DNA of 64,000 bases from Peristeroidobacter agariperforans (GTDB taxonomy: Bacteria > Pseudomonadota > Gammaproteobacteria > Steroidobacterales > Steroidobacteraceae): the NCBI RefSeq assembly GCF_004138335.1, contig NZ_RYFW01000004.1, positions 248,001 through 312,000 on the forward strand, given 5' to 3'. A model generated the notes under the pieces. The model did no database searches. It was not told the DNA's origin and saw only the letters and a list, made by a program, of their open reading frames with translations. The position numbers and the translations under genes are program-made. Positions 16,559 through 26,094 of the stretch are shown piece by piece (within the stretch, counting starts at the first letter, position 1; each line of letters opens with the position of its first letter).

Positions 16559-17365
16559 ATGGCCATTCAGCCCACTCAGCCGCAGGGCATCGGCGGCGTT
16601 CTGGACACTGCGTTTCAGTTGTACAAATCCTCGCTGGCCGTCGTCTGGCCCATTGCGCTGCTGGTAACGGTTCTGAGCCTCGCGCCGCTCTTTTATCTCG
16701 TGTTCACTGGCATACCGCTGTTCGATCCGACCGCGGCCGCCGCGCCGGACCCGTCCTTGTTCACCAAGATCATCGTTGCCGTTCTGATCTCGGTGATCCC
16801 ATCGACGTGGGGCATGAGCGCGGTGTTCCTGAAGCAGGAAGCCATCGGCTCGGGCAGCGACCTGGCCACTGGCTCGGCGTTTCAAGTGGCTTTGCAGCGG
16901 CTGCCGGCGATGATCGTCGCGGTCATTCTTTATATGGTGGCGATCATGATCGGATACGTGCTGCTGATCGTGCCTGGCTTGATCCTGACGCTGAGCCTGA
17001 TGATGTACATGTCGCTGGTGCTGTTCGAGCGCAAAGGTCCGGTCGACGCCCTGGTCGGCAGTCACAAGCTGGTGTGGGGCAACTGGTGGCGCACCGCCGC
17101 CATTCTCACCCTGACCGGCATCCTGATGATGGTCATCTATCTCGCGCTGGCCTTCGTTTTCGGACTGCTCTCGCCGTTCATCGCCATGGCGTTCGGCAAT
17201 GCCCTGCTGGTGGGCATGGGCGTGCAGCTGCTCTCGCAGGCGGCGACGAACGTGCTCGTCATGCCCTTTACCTGCGCGGTGTTCATTTCGATCTATTGGG
17301 ATCTGAAGCTGCGCAAGCAAGGCGGCGATCTCGCCGCGCGCGTGAATGCACTGAGCCCCGCCTGA
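16559..17365 (+). CDS. Multi-pass integral membrane protein heading the MoxR-DUF58 cluster
   Basis: A 268-residue protein with about six hydrophobic segments, for example VWPIALLVTVLSLAPLFYLV, MIVAVILYMVAIMIGYVLLI and ILTLTGILMMVIYLALAFVF. It resembles YciC/glycerophosphodiester-phosphodiesterase membrane-domain proteins (tentative). The start ATG at 16559 has GGGAGA 8 nt upstream; the frame is open further upstream but lacks a ribosome site. It precedes the DUF4129 gene by 3 nt and so belongs to the same plus-strand operon. Exact function not recognised. Confidence 0.75.
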   Translation: MAIQPTQPQGIGGVLDTAFQLYKSSLAVVWPIALLVTVLSLAPLFYLVFTGIPLFDPTAAAAPDPSLFTKIIVAVLISVIPSTWGMSAVFLKQEAIGSGSDLATGSAFQVALQRLPAMIVAVILYMVAIMIGYVLLIVPGLILTLSLMMYMSLVLFERKGPVDALVGSHKLVWGNWWRTAAILTLTGILMMVIYLALAFVFGLLSPFIAMAFGNALLVGMGVQLLSQAATNVLVMPFTCAVFISIYWDLKLRKQGGDLAARVNALSPA

Positions 17366-17368
17366 TTC

Positions 17369-18289
17369 GTGCGTTCGACGTTTCTGGTTCTGATGTTGCT
17401 GGCCGCGCCCGCGGCCCTCGCGCAAAGCGAGGGCCCGGCGCGGCAAGCGGTCGAGGAATGTATCGACGCGCTCGAGCCCGATGTCATCGGGCTGAATGAA
17501 ATCGAAGAGACTTGTCCCGACATCCGTGTGGACCTGGAACGGCTCGGGATCACCGATCTGGTTTCCGAGGATCTGCTCAGTCTGGTGAGCCGCGACGGGT
17601 TGCGTAGCCTGCACCAGATTGCGCTTCGTTATGAGCAGGAGCCGGAGCGTGCAGCGATCGGCAGCGACACGCTCGCGTCGGTGCTCGAGTCGCTGCGCAA
17701 GCCGCCGGCGCCCGAGCACGAGCTATCCTGGTACCAGCGATTCGAACGTTGGCTGCGCGAGCTCCTCGACAGGAAGGCATCGCAATCCAGTAACGACTCC
17801 TGGCTGAGTCGCTGGCTGCAGGAACATTCGCTGCCGGAAACCGTGCGCTGGGGCCTGATCTATGGCTCGATGGCCTTGGTGATCCTGCTTGGATTGGGAA
17901 TTGTCATCAACGAGGTGCGGACCGCAGCGCGAGGCCGTCGACGCAAGTCCGCAGCCGCGGCGGCGAATGCAGCGGACGTTCCTGTCGAGCTGAGATCCGC
18001 TGGATTGGATCCGGAAGCCGGCGGCGACAGGCCGTCCGCGCTGTTGAGACTGCTGATCGCAACGCTCGTCAAAACCGGACGTTTGAATAGCGCACAGAGT
18101 CTGACCAATCGCGAGCTCGCGAAGCGCGCACGGTTCGACGACTCCACCCAGCGCGAATCTTTCCAACAGATTGCGCAGCTCGCCGAGCGTGAAATCTTCA
18201 GCGGCCAAGACGTTGCCAGCGACGACCTGGGAGACGTGCTGCGAGTGGGGCGCAACCTCAATGCGCAACTGAAGGGAGCGGCAACGTGA
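17369..18289 (+). CDS. DUF4129-type membrane protein
   Basis: A 306-residue protein starting at GTG with a signal peptide (STFLVLMLLAAPAALAQ), a soluble N-terminal part, one central membrane helix (LIYGSMALVILLGLGIVINEV) and a cytoplasmic C-terminal domain. The ending, with LLRLLIATLVKTGRLNSAQS and LTNRELAKRARFDD, fits DUF4129, a domain usually found beside MoxR ATPases and DUF58 proteins. It overlaps the DUF4350 gene by 4 nt. Such loci are thought to act in envelope or complex assembly; the biochemical role is unknown. Confidence 0.8.
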   Translation: MRSTFLVLMLLAAPAALAQSEGPARQAVEECIDALEPDVIGLNEIEETCPDIRVDLERLGITDLVSEDLLSLVSRDGLRSLHQIALRYEQEPERAAIGSDTLASVLESLRKPPAPEHELSWYQRFERWLRELLDRKASQSSNDSWLSRWLQEHSLPETVRWGLIYGSMALVILLGLGIVINEVRTAARGRRRKSAAAAANAADVPVELRSAGLDPEAGGDRPSALLRLLIATLVKTGRLNSAQSLTNRELAKRARFDDSTQRESFQQIAQLAEREIFSGQDVASDDLGDVLRVGRNLNAQLKGAAT

Positions 18290-19587
18290 AGGAGCGCTTG
18301 CTCACCTTGGCGCTCGCGATCGGCGCATTCGTTGCGTTCTATGCGGTGCTGGGGCCGAAGCCCCAAGGTCCGCAACAGCAGGCGACGCGTCCGACCAGCA
18401 CCGAAGGCGGTCCGAACGGTTATCTCGGCATGGTGCGTTGGCTGGAATCGGAGCGCGTGCCAGTGCTGTCGTTGCGCGAGCGCTTCCCGAAGCTGAGCGA
18501 CGTGTCCGGTCTGGAATCGCACACGGGCAATCTGTTGATCTCGGCGGCGCCGCATTTGTATCCGGTGCGCGATTCCGAAATCCTGCCGCTGCACTCCTGG
18601 GTGCAGCGGGGCAATACCTTGCTGATCGTCGCGGGGTTGTCCGATACGCCGGACTGGTCCATGGAGCCGGGCGGCGATGCGCAATTCATCGAGCATCTGC
18701 AAAAGATCACGCGAATGAGTTTCGAGCAGCGTGCCGATGAAGATGAGGAAGGTGACGACGAGGGCGCCGAAAAGGACGATGTACCGACGGCCGCCGAAAT
18801 GCTCGCCGCGCAGACCAAGCTGCCAGAGCCGCTGCATTTCGAGATGCGACCGGCCGGCGCGCATCCGCTGCTAGAAGGCGTGAACAAGGTGAGCGCGACG
18901 TCGGAGTATCTGACCTCGAAGTGGGATGGCTGGGCGAAGGGCATGGGCGCCTTGGAACTGGCGCACGATCCCGTCTCAGGCGCGCCGGTGCTGTGGGTGT
19001 TGTCGGAGGGCAATGGGCAGATCATCCTCAGTGCCTACGGCAGCATTTTCGGCAACAAACTGCTCGGCGAAGACGACAATGCGCGCTTGTTAGCGAACAT
19101 CGTGCGCTGGTCGTTGCGAGGCAGCGGCAAGGTGATCATCGACGACGCGCATCAGGGGCTCGTCGCTTTCTACGATCCCGACAAGTTCTTTGGCGATTCG
19201 CGCCTGCACGCGACTTTGTGGTGGCTGTTGGGGCTGTGGCTGGTGTTCGTCCTCGGTTCGCAGCGGCTGCGTCCGTCGCAGTCCAGCTGGAATCCCGTGG
19301 ACATCACCGGCTTCGTGCGTGCGACGGGTGGCTTCATGGCGCGCGTGATGCGGCCCGCGACGGTCGGCCAGCAAATGATCGCGAATTTTTTCAACGACGC
19401 GCGCAAGCGCCACGGCCTGCCGGCGGACGGATCGCCGATGTGGGATTGGTTGAGCGCTCAGACAGTCGTGTCCGGGCAGGATGTCGAGCGTCTGCAGGCG
19501 CTGCACACCAAGGTACAACGAGGCCAGCGCGTCAACTTGTCTCAGCTTCACAACCTGCTGATACGATTGCGCGCCGCTTTGAATTAG
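18286..19587 (+). CDS. DUF4350-type membrane protein
   Basis: A 433-residue protein starting with GTG inside the preceding stop (GTGA overlap). One N-terminal helix (LLTLALAIGAFVAFYAVL), then an extracytoplasmic domain with SWVQRGNTLLIVAGLSDTPD, an acidic insert (DEDEEGDDEGAEKDD), and a second helix (TLWWLLGLWLVFVLGSQRL) before a cytoplasmic tail. The N-terminal portion fits DUF4350, an immunoglobulin/GATase-like domain associated with MoxR operons. Followed by the MoxR gene after 24 bp. Function is inferred only from the neighbourhood. Confidence 0.8.
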   Translation: MKERLLTLALAIGAFVAFYAVLGPKPQGPQQQATRPTSTEGGPNGYLGMVRWLESERVPVLSLRERFPKLSDVSGLESHTGNLLISAAPHLYPVRDSEILPLHSWVQRGNTLLIVAGLSDTPDWSMEPGGDAQFIEHLQKITRMSFEQRADEDEEGDDEGAEKDDVPTAAEMLAAQTKLPEPLHFEMRPAGAHPLLEGVNKVSATSEYLTSKWDGWAKGMGALELAHDPVSGAPVLWVLSEGNGQIILSAYGSIFGNKLLGEDDNARLLANIVRWSLRGSGKVIIDDAHQGLVAFYDPDKFFGDSRLHATLWWLLGLWLVFVLGSQRLRPSQSSWNPVDITGFVRATGGFMARVMRPATVGQQMIANFFNDARKRHGLPADGSPMWDWLSAQTVVSGQDVERLQALHTKVQRGQRVNLSQLHNLLIRLRAALN

Positions 19588-19611
19588 TCGATTACTCCGG
19601 GAAGGACATCA

Positions 19612-20553
19612 ATGAACGCGCTCGTCGCCTTCGAAGAACGTTTGCAACAGGAGTTGGGCTCGGTGGTGCTCGGCTTGCAGCCTGTGATCCGCGCGCTGGC
19701 GATTGCTGTCGTCGCTCGCGGTCACGTACTGCTGCAAGGTGCGCCTGGCTTGGGCAAGACCCTGCTCAGCAAATCGCTGGCGGCCTCGCTGCGGGGTGTG
19801 TTCAAACGAGTGCAAGGCACGTCGGATCTGATGCCCGCCGACATCACTGGCGTGCACGCCTACGACGCCGAAAAGCGCCAGTTCATCTTTCGTCCCGGTC
19901 CGGTGTTCGCCGATGTGCTGCTGGTGGACGAAATCAATCGTGCCGGGCCCAAGACTCAGTCGGCCTTGCTCGAAGCGATGGAAGAGCGGCAGGTCACGGT
20001 CGATCGTCAGAACTACGAGCTGCCGGAAAACTTTCTGGTCGTCGCGACCCAGAATCCACGCGAGTTCGAAGGCACGTTCCCCTTGCCGGAGTCGCAGCTC
20101 GATCGTTTCATGCTGCGTGTGGATCTTTCTTATCCCACGCGCGAAGACGAGCTGGGCATCATCGCCCGGTACGGCAACACGGACGCACATGCGCGAGTCG
20201 AACGGAAAGAACAGTTGCCGCCGCTCGATCTGGCTGCGGTTCGGCAGGCCGTCGAGCAAGTTCATATCGCGCCCGAGCTGTCGGGTTACGTGATCGATCT
20301 GGCGGCGGCTTCGCGTTCGCACGCCCACGTCAGTCTCGGTCTTTCCACTCGTGGCGTGCTGGCCCTCGTGCGTGCTGCGCGAATTGCAGCCGGCATGCGC
20401 GGCGGCGACTTCGTTACGCCGGACGATGTGAAACAAGTGGCGCCGCTGGTGATTCCGCATCGCTTGATGCTCGCGCCCGAAGCGCTGCTCGAAGGCGTGA
20501 CCGAGCAGACGATCACGCAGCAGCTGCTCGATCGCACGCCGGTGCCTCGCTGA
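19612..20553 (+). CDS. MoxR-family AAA+ ATPase
   Basis: A 313-residue AAA+ ATPase. Walker A is GAPGLGKTLLSKSLA, Walker B is VLLVDEINRAGPKTQSALLE, and sensor 1 lies in FLVVATQNPREFEG. MoxR ATPases act as chaperones that remodel partner proteins carrying VWA/DUF58 domains, and here the DUF58 gene follows after 3 nt. A GGAAGG ribosome site precedes the ATG. The C-terminal lid includes VSLGLSTRGVLALVRAARI. Confident at family level; the client is probably the DUF58 protein. Confidence 0.95.
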   Translation: MNALVAFEERLQQELGSVVLGLQPVIRALAIAVVARGHVLLQGAPGLGKTLLSKSLAASLRGVFKRVQGTSDLMPADITGVHAYDAEKRQFIFRPGPVFADVLLVDEINRAGPKTQSALLEAMEERQVTVDRQNYELPENFLVVATQNPREFEGTFPLPESQLDRFMLRVDLSYPTREDELGIIARYGNTDAHARVERKEQLPPLDLAAVRQAVEQVHIAPELSGYVIDLAAASRSHAHVSLGLSTRGVLALVRAARIAAGMRGGDFVTPDDVKQVAPLVIPHRLMLAPEALLEGVTEQTITQQLLDRTPVPR

Positions 20554-20556
20554 GCC

Positions 20557-21102
20557 ATGCATCTTCGCACCAACGGCCTCGTGTTCGCGGTGCTCACCGT
20601 GCTCGTGGCCATTCTCGGCGCATGGAGCGGTGAGGCGGACCTGCAGCGTCTGTGGTTGCTGCCGCTCGCATTGTTGCTGCTCGGTCTGGCGTACGAAGGC
20701 ATGACGGTGACGCGCGCTCGAGCAAACGTAACGATCGACGCGTCTGCTCAGGGAATATTGGGCCGCCCGATGTCGCTGCAGCTTTTGTTCAGGCACGCGC
20801 TCGGGCGCGATGTGGAGCTTCAAGTTGCGCCGGCCGCGCCTGAAGCCGTCGAGATCGACAATCAGATCCGGACGCTGAAGGTGCCGGCAGGCGAGGCGGC
20901 GGCCATCGAGTTGGGTGCAACGCCTCGCCGGCTGGGGCAACACCAGTGGCCAAGCATGCAGGTGCGCGTGGGCGGGCCGTTGGGATTGGCATGGTGGTCG
21001 CGTCGTTTCGACACGAGTTACTCGTTCAAAGTCATGCCGGAATTGCTACGTGACAGTGCGGACGCATCAGTGCCGTGGCTGGCGGCATGCGTGCGCATTT
21101 GA
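20557..21102 (+). CDS. DUF58 protein, N-terminal part (frame broken)
   Basis: A 181-residue frame with the usual N-terminus of DUF58 proteins: two hydrophobic segments (GLVFAVLTVLVAILGAWSG and LWLLPLALLLLGLAYEGMTV), then a beta-rich domain. It stops at 21102, before the conserved DUF58 core. The core continues in the frame at 21075-21854, so one base appears to be missing between about 21,060 and 21,100 relative to an intact gene of roughly 430 residues. This could be a true pseudogene, a sequencing error, or two polypeptides made in sequence. No convincing slippery heptamer was seen. Confidence 0.7.
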   Translation: MHLRTNGLVFAVLTVLVAILGAWSGEADLQRLWLLPLALLLLGLAYEGMTVTRARANVTIDASAQGILGRPMSLQLLFRHALGRDVELQVAPAAPEAVEIDNQIRTLKVPAGEAAAIELGATPRRLGQHQWPSMQVRVGGPLGLAWWSRRFDTSYSFKVMPELLRDSADASVPWLAACVRI

Positions 21103-21854
21103 ATCAAGGCGCCGGTGCGGAAATTCTGCAGCTGCGCGAATATCGTGCGGGCGATCCGCAGAACGCCATCGACTGGAAGGCGACAGCACGGCGTGGCCGG
21201 TTGATCAGCCGCGATTACACCGAAGACCAACATCTCGACATCGTCATCGCCATCGATGCGGGACGCACCAGCGCGCTGCGCGCCGGCGACCTGGATCGGC
21301 TCGGTCATTACATCAATCTGGCTGCTCGTTTCGCCGAGCATGCAGTGGCGCAGGACGATCGAGTCGGTGTCATGTTGTTCGCCGACCAGCCGCTCGCGAC
21401 GCTCGCACCCGGCCGCGGCATCGGCAGTGTGTTTCGCATTCGTCAGATGCTGGCGTCGGCGACGCCGAAGCTGGCCGAGTCGAATCCATTGAACGCAGCG
21501 CTGCGCATCCGCACGCTGGTGCGACATCGCAGTCTGATCGTGATGTTGACCGATGTAGACGATGCGACGGTGGCTGGGCAGCTCGCATCGGCGGCGCGCC
21601 TGTTGTTACCGAAACATTTGCCGCTGATCGCGGGCATCTCCAGCCCGGAAGCGGAGACGATGCGCGATGCGCCGGCGCAATCCTGGCTCGATCCCTACCA
21701 GGCGCTGGCAGCCCAGGAATATCTCTCTCGATTGGAGCGCAACGTGCGGGCGTTGCGTGCTTTGGGTGCGCCGGCGTTGGTGACGCGCCCCGAGCACATG
21801 GAGCGCGCCGTGTTCGATGCTTACGTGGAGTTCAGAAACCGACGGCGGGTTTGA
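21075..21854 (+). CDS. DUF58 protein, C-terminal core part (frame broken)
   Basis: The frame carries the DUF58 signature LQLREYRAGDPQNAIDWKAT followed by ARRGRLISRDY and a VWA-like fold: DIVIAIDAGRTSALRAGDLD contains the MIDAS-like segment, then DDRVGVMLFADQP. It begins with GTG at 21075 or ATG at 21087, without a clear ribosome site, and overlaps the preceding half in another frame. Together the halves would make one normal DUF58 partner for the MoxR ATPase. The 3' end overlaps the convergent SpoIIM gene by 23 bp. Confidence 0.75.
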   Translation: MAGGMRAHLNQGAGAEILQLREYRAGDPQNAIDWKATARRGRLISRDYTEDQHLDIVIAIDAGRTSALRAGDLDRLGHYINLAARFAEHAVAQDDRVGVMLFADQPLATLAPGRGIGSVFRIRQMLASATPKLAESNPLNAALRIRTLVRHRSLIVMLTDVDDATVAGQLASAARLLLPKHLPLIAGISSPEAETMRDAPAQSWLDPYQALAAQEYLSRLERNVRALRALGAPALVTRPEHMERAVFDAYVEFRNRRRV

Positions 21855-22824
21855 CGCGTTTGCGACCGAACAAATCGCCGGTCAGCGCGGCGATCATCAC
21901 CATGCCATAACCGAAGCCGACGACGCCCCGGCTGATCATCGGGAAACTCGGATCGGGCGACAGATAGCCCTCGATGAATCCGCAGCCCACCAGCAACAGC
22001 GCGCACAGCACTAACAGACGCGAAGCTTTGGTTGCGGCGTGCTGAAACGATTCGCGCCGGGTCGCATGCGTCGGGCGGATCAACGCTTCGCCGAGCATCG
22101 TGCCGGCCGCTCCGGCAAGACAAATCACCGACAGCTCGACGACGCCGTGCGCGGTGACGAATTTGAGCAATTCGCCGGCCATTCCGTGCTGATGCGTGAA
22201 AGCGAAGATGGCGCCGAGCATCAAGCCGTTGGTGGCGATGATATAGAAGGTGCCGAGCCCGAACAGTACGCCGAGACAGAACGCCATCAGGCTCACGGCA
22301 ATGTTGTTCGACAGGATGCCGATCGACAGCACCGAAGAGGGCGTCACATTGAGCAGGCCCTCGGTCCACAGTCGGCCGCCCTCCACGCCGTTGATCATTT
22401 CTTCGCTGGCCAGCAGCGAGATCAGCTCGGGATGCTGCGAGATCAGCCACCAACCGGCGCCGGCGCTGAGCACGAACAGCAGTGTCACCCAGACGATGGC
22501 AGGTCGCAGCTCGCGCACGACCTCGGGGATTTCTTCCCGAAACAACGTGAGCAGGCGCGCCCGCCAGTCGTGCGGCTTGCGATAGATGATGGAATGGAGC
22601 TTCGCGTAGCTGTGTTCCAGCGCCTTGGTGACGCGGCTTCCCGGCAGGATGCGTCGCGCGATCGACAGGTCTCGTCCGAGCGCGCGATACAAGTCGATGG
22701 CCTGCAACGCTTCGGCGGCGGAGTGGTTGCGGCTCTTCTCGAGCGCTTCCAGCTGCGGCGAGAGTTGACGCCACGTCTCGACGCGAGACGCCAGCCACGC
22801 CTGCATGCCTGCTTCGGCGTTCAT
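21832..22824 (-). CDS. SpoIIM (stage II sporulation protein M) family membrane protein
   Basis: A 330-residue protein. The N-terminal 100 residues are soluble and helical, followed by several membrane helices: IVWVTLLFVLSAGAGWWLI, SLMAFCLGVLFGLGTFYII, LSVICLAGAAGTMLGEALI and LLVLCALLLVGCGFIEGYL. The order matches the SpoIIM family, found in many non-sporulating bacteria beside RDD and MoxR/DUF58 genes. Its start overlaps the RDD stop by 4 nt (ATGA), so the two are coupled. It converges on the DUF58 gene. The function outside sporulation is not established. Confidence 0.88.
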   Translation of the reverse strand: MNAEAGMQAWLASRVETWRQLSPQLEALEKSRNHSAAEALQAIDLYRALGRDLSIARRILPGSRVTKALEHSYAKLHSIIYRKPHDWRARLLTLFREEIPEVVRELRPAIVWVTLLFVLSAGAGWWLISQHPELISLLASEEMINGVEGGRLWTEGLLNVTPSSVLSIGILSNNIAVSLMAFCLGVLFGLGTFYIIATNGLMLGAIFAFTHQHGMAGELLKFVTAHGVVELSVICLAGAAGTMLGEALIRPTHATRRESFQHAATKASRLLVLCALLLVGCGFIEGYLSPDPSFPMISRGVVGFGYGMVMIAALTGDLFGRKRVKPAVGF

Positions 22825-23558
22825 GGCGTCGGGTTCAGCAAGGTCTGCAGGCGGGTTCGGAGCTCGACCGTGCTCAGCTGCGCCAGCTGTTCGGGCGACA
22901 TGGATCGGTCGGCTCGGGCGAGCAGCGAACGTCCGATCTCACCTCGCGTCTTCTCATCGAGCGCCGTCCAGCGTTCCAGCAATTCGTGGATCAGATCGGC
23001 GGCGCGCGGATCGAGCGAACGATTCGGCGGCGTGAGGCGAGCGAATGAGGTGTCGTGTTCCTTGCTGTCCAGGATGAGCAGCGTGCCCGCAGCGATGTCG
23101 CCGAAACGAACGTGCTGCTCGGTGAACAGCGCCGTCGCCAGCCCGACCAGGTAAGCGAACGGCAGCGAATCGATCAGGCGAAACACGTTCCGGATCAGCA
23201 GCGCGCCCATGCTCGGAATGTCGCCGGTGCGCGTGACGATGCGAACGCCCGCCATGCGCTTGCCCGGCGTACTGCCGCGCATGAGGACTTCGAGGATGGG
23301 GTGATAGAACAAATAAATGCCCGCTGTCGGCAGCAGCACCCAAAGGAAATAACCGGGGCCCGGCGCTTCTTCGCCTGCGAAGAAGGTTGCGATGTCGCCC
23401 AGGGAGACCAGGCTGCCGATCGCCCACCACGTGAACGCCAGGACCGCGCGGATGTGCCAGTCGATCACGAACGCAAAGCTGCGGCTGCCGACGCCGGCGA
23501 TGCGCAGCTCGACATCGACGCCGGTAATGCTCTGCAGGATGACCTGAGGCGCGGCCAT
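22821..23558 (-). CDS. RDD-family membrane protein
   Basis: A 245-residue protein. RDD-domain features are SRSFAFVIDWHIRAVLAF (Arg..Asp), the helix YFLWVLLPTAGIYLFYHPIL and GSTPGKRMAGVRIV. RDD proteins are small membrane proteins of uncertain transport function. It overlaps the SpoIIM start by 4 nt and forms the minus-strand arm of the MoxR/DUF58 locus. The C-terminal 60 residues (LIHELLERWTALDEKTRGEI and onward) look soluble and helical. Confidence 0.87.
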   Translation of the reverse strand: MAAPQVILQSITGVDVELRIAGVGSRSFAFVIDWHIRAVLAFTWWAIGSLVSLGDIATFFAGEEAPGPGYFLWVLLPTAGIYLFYHPILEVLMRGSTPGKRMAGVRIVTRTGDIPSMGALLIRNVFRLIDSLPFAYLVGLATALFTEQHVRFGDIAAGTLLILDSKEHDTSFARLTPPNRSLDPRAADLIHELLERWTALDEKTRGEIGRSLLARADRSMSPEQLAQLSTVELRTRLQTLLNPTP

Positions 23559-23576
23559 GAGAGTTCCTTGAGTCCG

Positions 23577-24659
23577 TTACTCCACGATGCGGGCCAGCTG
23601 CTCCGCCTGATATTCCTGCTGCAAAGGCTGGATCAATCCGTTCAGATCGCCGTTGATCACGTCGGCCAGCTTGTACAGCGTCAGGTTGATGCGATGGTCC
23701 GTCACGCGGCCTTGGGGAAAGTTATAAGTCCGGATGCGTTCGGAACGATCGCCCGAACCGACCTGCAGCTTGCGTGAGCTGGCCTCGGCCTGGTCGCGCT
23801 TTTCCTGCTCGGCTGCCTTGAGCTTGGCCTTGAGCAAGGACAGGGCACGCGAGCGGTTCTTGTGCTGCGAGCGTTCATCCTGACATTCCACCACGATGCC
23901 GCTGGGCAGATGCGTGACGCGAATCGCGGAGTCGGTTTTGTTGACGTGCTGACCGCCGGCGCCCGAAGCGCGGAAGGTGTCGATGCGCAGCTCCGCCGGG
24001 TTGAGCTCGATGGGTTCGATATCGTCCAGCTCCGGCAGGATGGCGACCGTGACCGCCGAGGTGTGAATGCGACCCTGCGCTTCGGTGGCGGGCACGCGCT
24101 GCACGCGATGCGTGCCGGATTCGAATTTCAGGTGCGAAAACGCGCCGCGGCCGACGACCCGGCTGATGACTTCTTTATAACCGCCGTGCTCGCCGGGGCT
24201 TTCCGACAGTACTTCGACATTCCAGCCGTGCTGGCTGGCGTAACGCGAATACATGCGGAACAAGTCGCCGGCGAAGATCGCCGCCTCGTCGCCGCCGGTG
24301 CCGGCGCGCACTTCGAGATAGATGTTGCTCTCGTCGCGCTGGTCTTTGGGGATGAGCTCCCTGGCGAGCTCTTCTTCTTCGACTTCGATGCGCGCGCTGA
24401 GGCTGGCGAGCTCTTCCTGGCCGAGCTCGCGCATTTCCAGATCGTCACCTTCGGCCATTTCGCGCGCCGAGGCGCGTTCGGCGAGCGTGCCGAGATAGGC
24501 TTTGTAGCGCGCGACGACCGGGTCGAGCTTGGAATATTCCACCGACAGGTCGCGAAACTTGTTGGTGTCGCCGATCACGGCGGGATCGGCGAGCAGGCCG
24601 CCCACTTCCTCGTGGCGCTCGGCCAGCTTTTCCAGCTTGATGCGTATCGAATCTTTCAT
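23577..24659 (-). CDS. prfA: Peptide chain release factor 1
   Basis: Recognises UAA and UAG at the ribosomal A site and triggers peptide release. The catalytic GGQ loop appears as [18 protein letters not shown]. The N-terminal and decoding domains, including [20 protein letters not shown] with the neighbouring codon-recognition region, are complete at 360 residues. The start codon overlaps the hemA stop (TGATG), giving a hemA-prfA operon. The usual third member, prmC, is elsewhere in the window. Confidence 0.97.
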   Translation of the reverse strand: MKDSIRIKLEKLAERHEEVGGLLADPAVIGDTNKFRDLSVEYSKLDPVVARYKAYLGTLAERASAREMAEGDDLEMRELGQEELASLSARIEVEEEELARELIPKDQRDESNIYLEVRAGTGGDEAAIFAGDLFRMYSRYASQHGWNVEVLSESPGEHGGYKEVISRVVGRGAFSHLKFESGTHRVQRVPATEAQGRIHTSAVTVAILPELDDIEPIELNPAELRIDTFRASGAGGQHVNKTDSAIRVTHLPSGIVVECQDERSQHKNRSRALSLLKAKLKAAEQEKRDQAEASSRKLQVGSGDRSERIRTYNFPQGRVTDHRINLTLYKLADVINGDLNGLIQPLQQEYQAEQLARIVE

Positions 24660-25978
24660 CAGGTTTGGTCGGGAGTGTCGGCGGCGAACAAGATGCGCGC
24701 GGCCTCCAGTAATTCCACTTCGTCCCGCTCGGCGGCTTCTCGAAGCCGCTGGCTCGGGCCGTGCAACAGCCGGTTGGTGAGCGTCGATGCCAGGAAGTCC
24801 ACGACTTCCCGCGGATCGCGCCCGGCCGCCAGCATACGCCGCGCCTGATCGACGGTCTGCACACGCACCGCTTCGGCTTCCTCGCGCAGCTGCCGGATGG
24901 TCGGCACCGCATCCAGCGTTTTCAGCTGCTGTTCGAACAGCGACACTTCGGTCGCCAGCATCTCACTCGCATCGCGCGCGGCCTCGCGGCGCGAGGCCAG
25001 ATTCTCGTTCACCACGTTTTGTAAGTCGTCGATGGTGAACAGATACACGTCTTCGATCTTCGACACTTCCGCTTCGATGTCGCGCGGCACGGCGATGTCG
25101 ACCATGAAGATCGGCTTGCGCTTGCGGGCACGAACCGCGGCCTGGACCGCATCGTAGGTGATCACGGGCGTCGGGCTGGCGGTCGACGTGATCACGATGT
25201 CGGCTTCCGGCAAGTGAGCCGCGATGTCGTCGATGCCGATCGCGAAGCCTTTGAACTCGGCGGCGAGCTCCTGCGCCCGGCCGATGCTGCGATTCGCGAC
25301 GATCATCCTGCCGAGGCCGTTCGCGTGCAGGTGACGCGCGGCCAGTGCAATCGTCTCGCCGGCGCCGACCAGCAACGCCGTGTGGCCGGCAAACTTCTCG
25401 AACACGGTGCGCGCCAGCGACACGGCCGCATACGCCACCGACACGGCATTGGCGCCGATGCGAGTTTGCGTGCGGACCCGCTTGGCCACCGAAAAGGCCG
25501 TCTGCATCACCCGGTTCAGGTACGGGCCGGTCACTCTCTGCTCATGGGCGGCGCGATACGCGTCCTTGAGCTGGCCCAGGATCTGCGGCTCCCCGATCAC
25601 CAGGGAATCCAGGCCGCAGGCAACCGCGAACAAGTGCTGGACCGCTGCCGAGCCGTGCAGGCGGTACAAGGTCCGATCGATATCCAGCCGATGCGCGGCC
25701 AGGTCGTGCCAGTGGGCGAGCCAATCGGACAGGGGTAGCGATGGATCCAGGAGCGGTCCCGGCCCGTTAACACCACCGTCGGGGGCTTGTCCGCCGGCGT
25801 CCGCGAAACAATAGAGCTCGGTGCGGTTACAGGTGGAAACGATCAACGCTTCGCGCACCCCCGGCTGGCCCGCCAATTCCCGCAAGGCCGCGGGCAGCTC
25901 CTCACCCGCAAAGACCATCTTTTCGCGGATTTCGACGGGCGCGGTGCGGTGATTGATTCCTATGACGACGAGTGGCAT
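24659..25978 (-). CDS. hemA: Glutamyl-tRNA reductase
   Basis: Reduces glutamyl-tRNA(Glu) to glutamate-1-semialdehyde with NADPH, the first committed step of C5-pathway tetrapyrrole synthesis. At the N-terminus [18 protein letters not shown] and [14 protein letters not shown] carry the catalytic Cys in [26 protein letters not shown] follows, then the NADP Rossmann segment [18 protein letters not shown] and the C-terminal dimerisation helices. The 439 residues are standard. Divergent from the TPR lipoprotein gene, with 116 bp between starts. Confidence 0.97.
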   Translation of the reverse strand: MPLVVIGINHRTAPVEIREKMVFAGEELPAALRELAGQPGVREALIVSTCNRTELYCFADAGGQAPDGGVNGPGPLLDPSLPLSDWLAHWHDLAAHRLDIDRTLYRLHGSAAVQHLFAVACGLDSLVIGEPQILGQLKDAYRAAHEQRVTGPYLNRVMQTAFSVAKRVRTQTRIGANAVSVAYAAVSLARTVFEKFAGHTALLVGAGETIALAARHLHANGLGRMIVANRSIGRAQELAAEFKGFAIGIDDIAAHLPEADIVITSTASPTPVITYDAVQAAVRARKRKPIFMVDIAVPRDIEAEVSKIEDVYLFTIDDLQNVVNENLASRREAARDASEMLATEVSLFEQQLKTLDAVPTIRQLREEAEAVRVQTVDQARRMLAAGRDPREVVDFLASTLTNRLLHGPSQRLREAAERDEVELLEAARILFAADTPDQT

Positions 25979-26094
25979 GCCGGCTGCAGTCGCAACGGTG
26001 GCGGATTGTCGGGGAAGGGCTCACTAATGACAAGCGAGTCGGCAGGTTCCGCCGACCAAGCGGTCTCGATCCAAGCTGATATAGTTAATTGACA

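Noticed and set aside
18921-20943. Long frames opposite or offset to DUF4350 and MoxR genes
   Set aside because: They cross gene boundaries and lack motifs; the MoxR Walker motifs lie in the other frame.
21832-21854. Possible misannotation from the DUF58/SpoIIM 3' overlap
   Set aside because: Both C-termini read naturally in their families; a 23-bp convergent overlap is acceptable in a compact genome.
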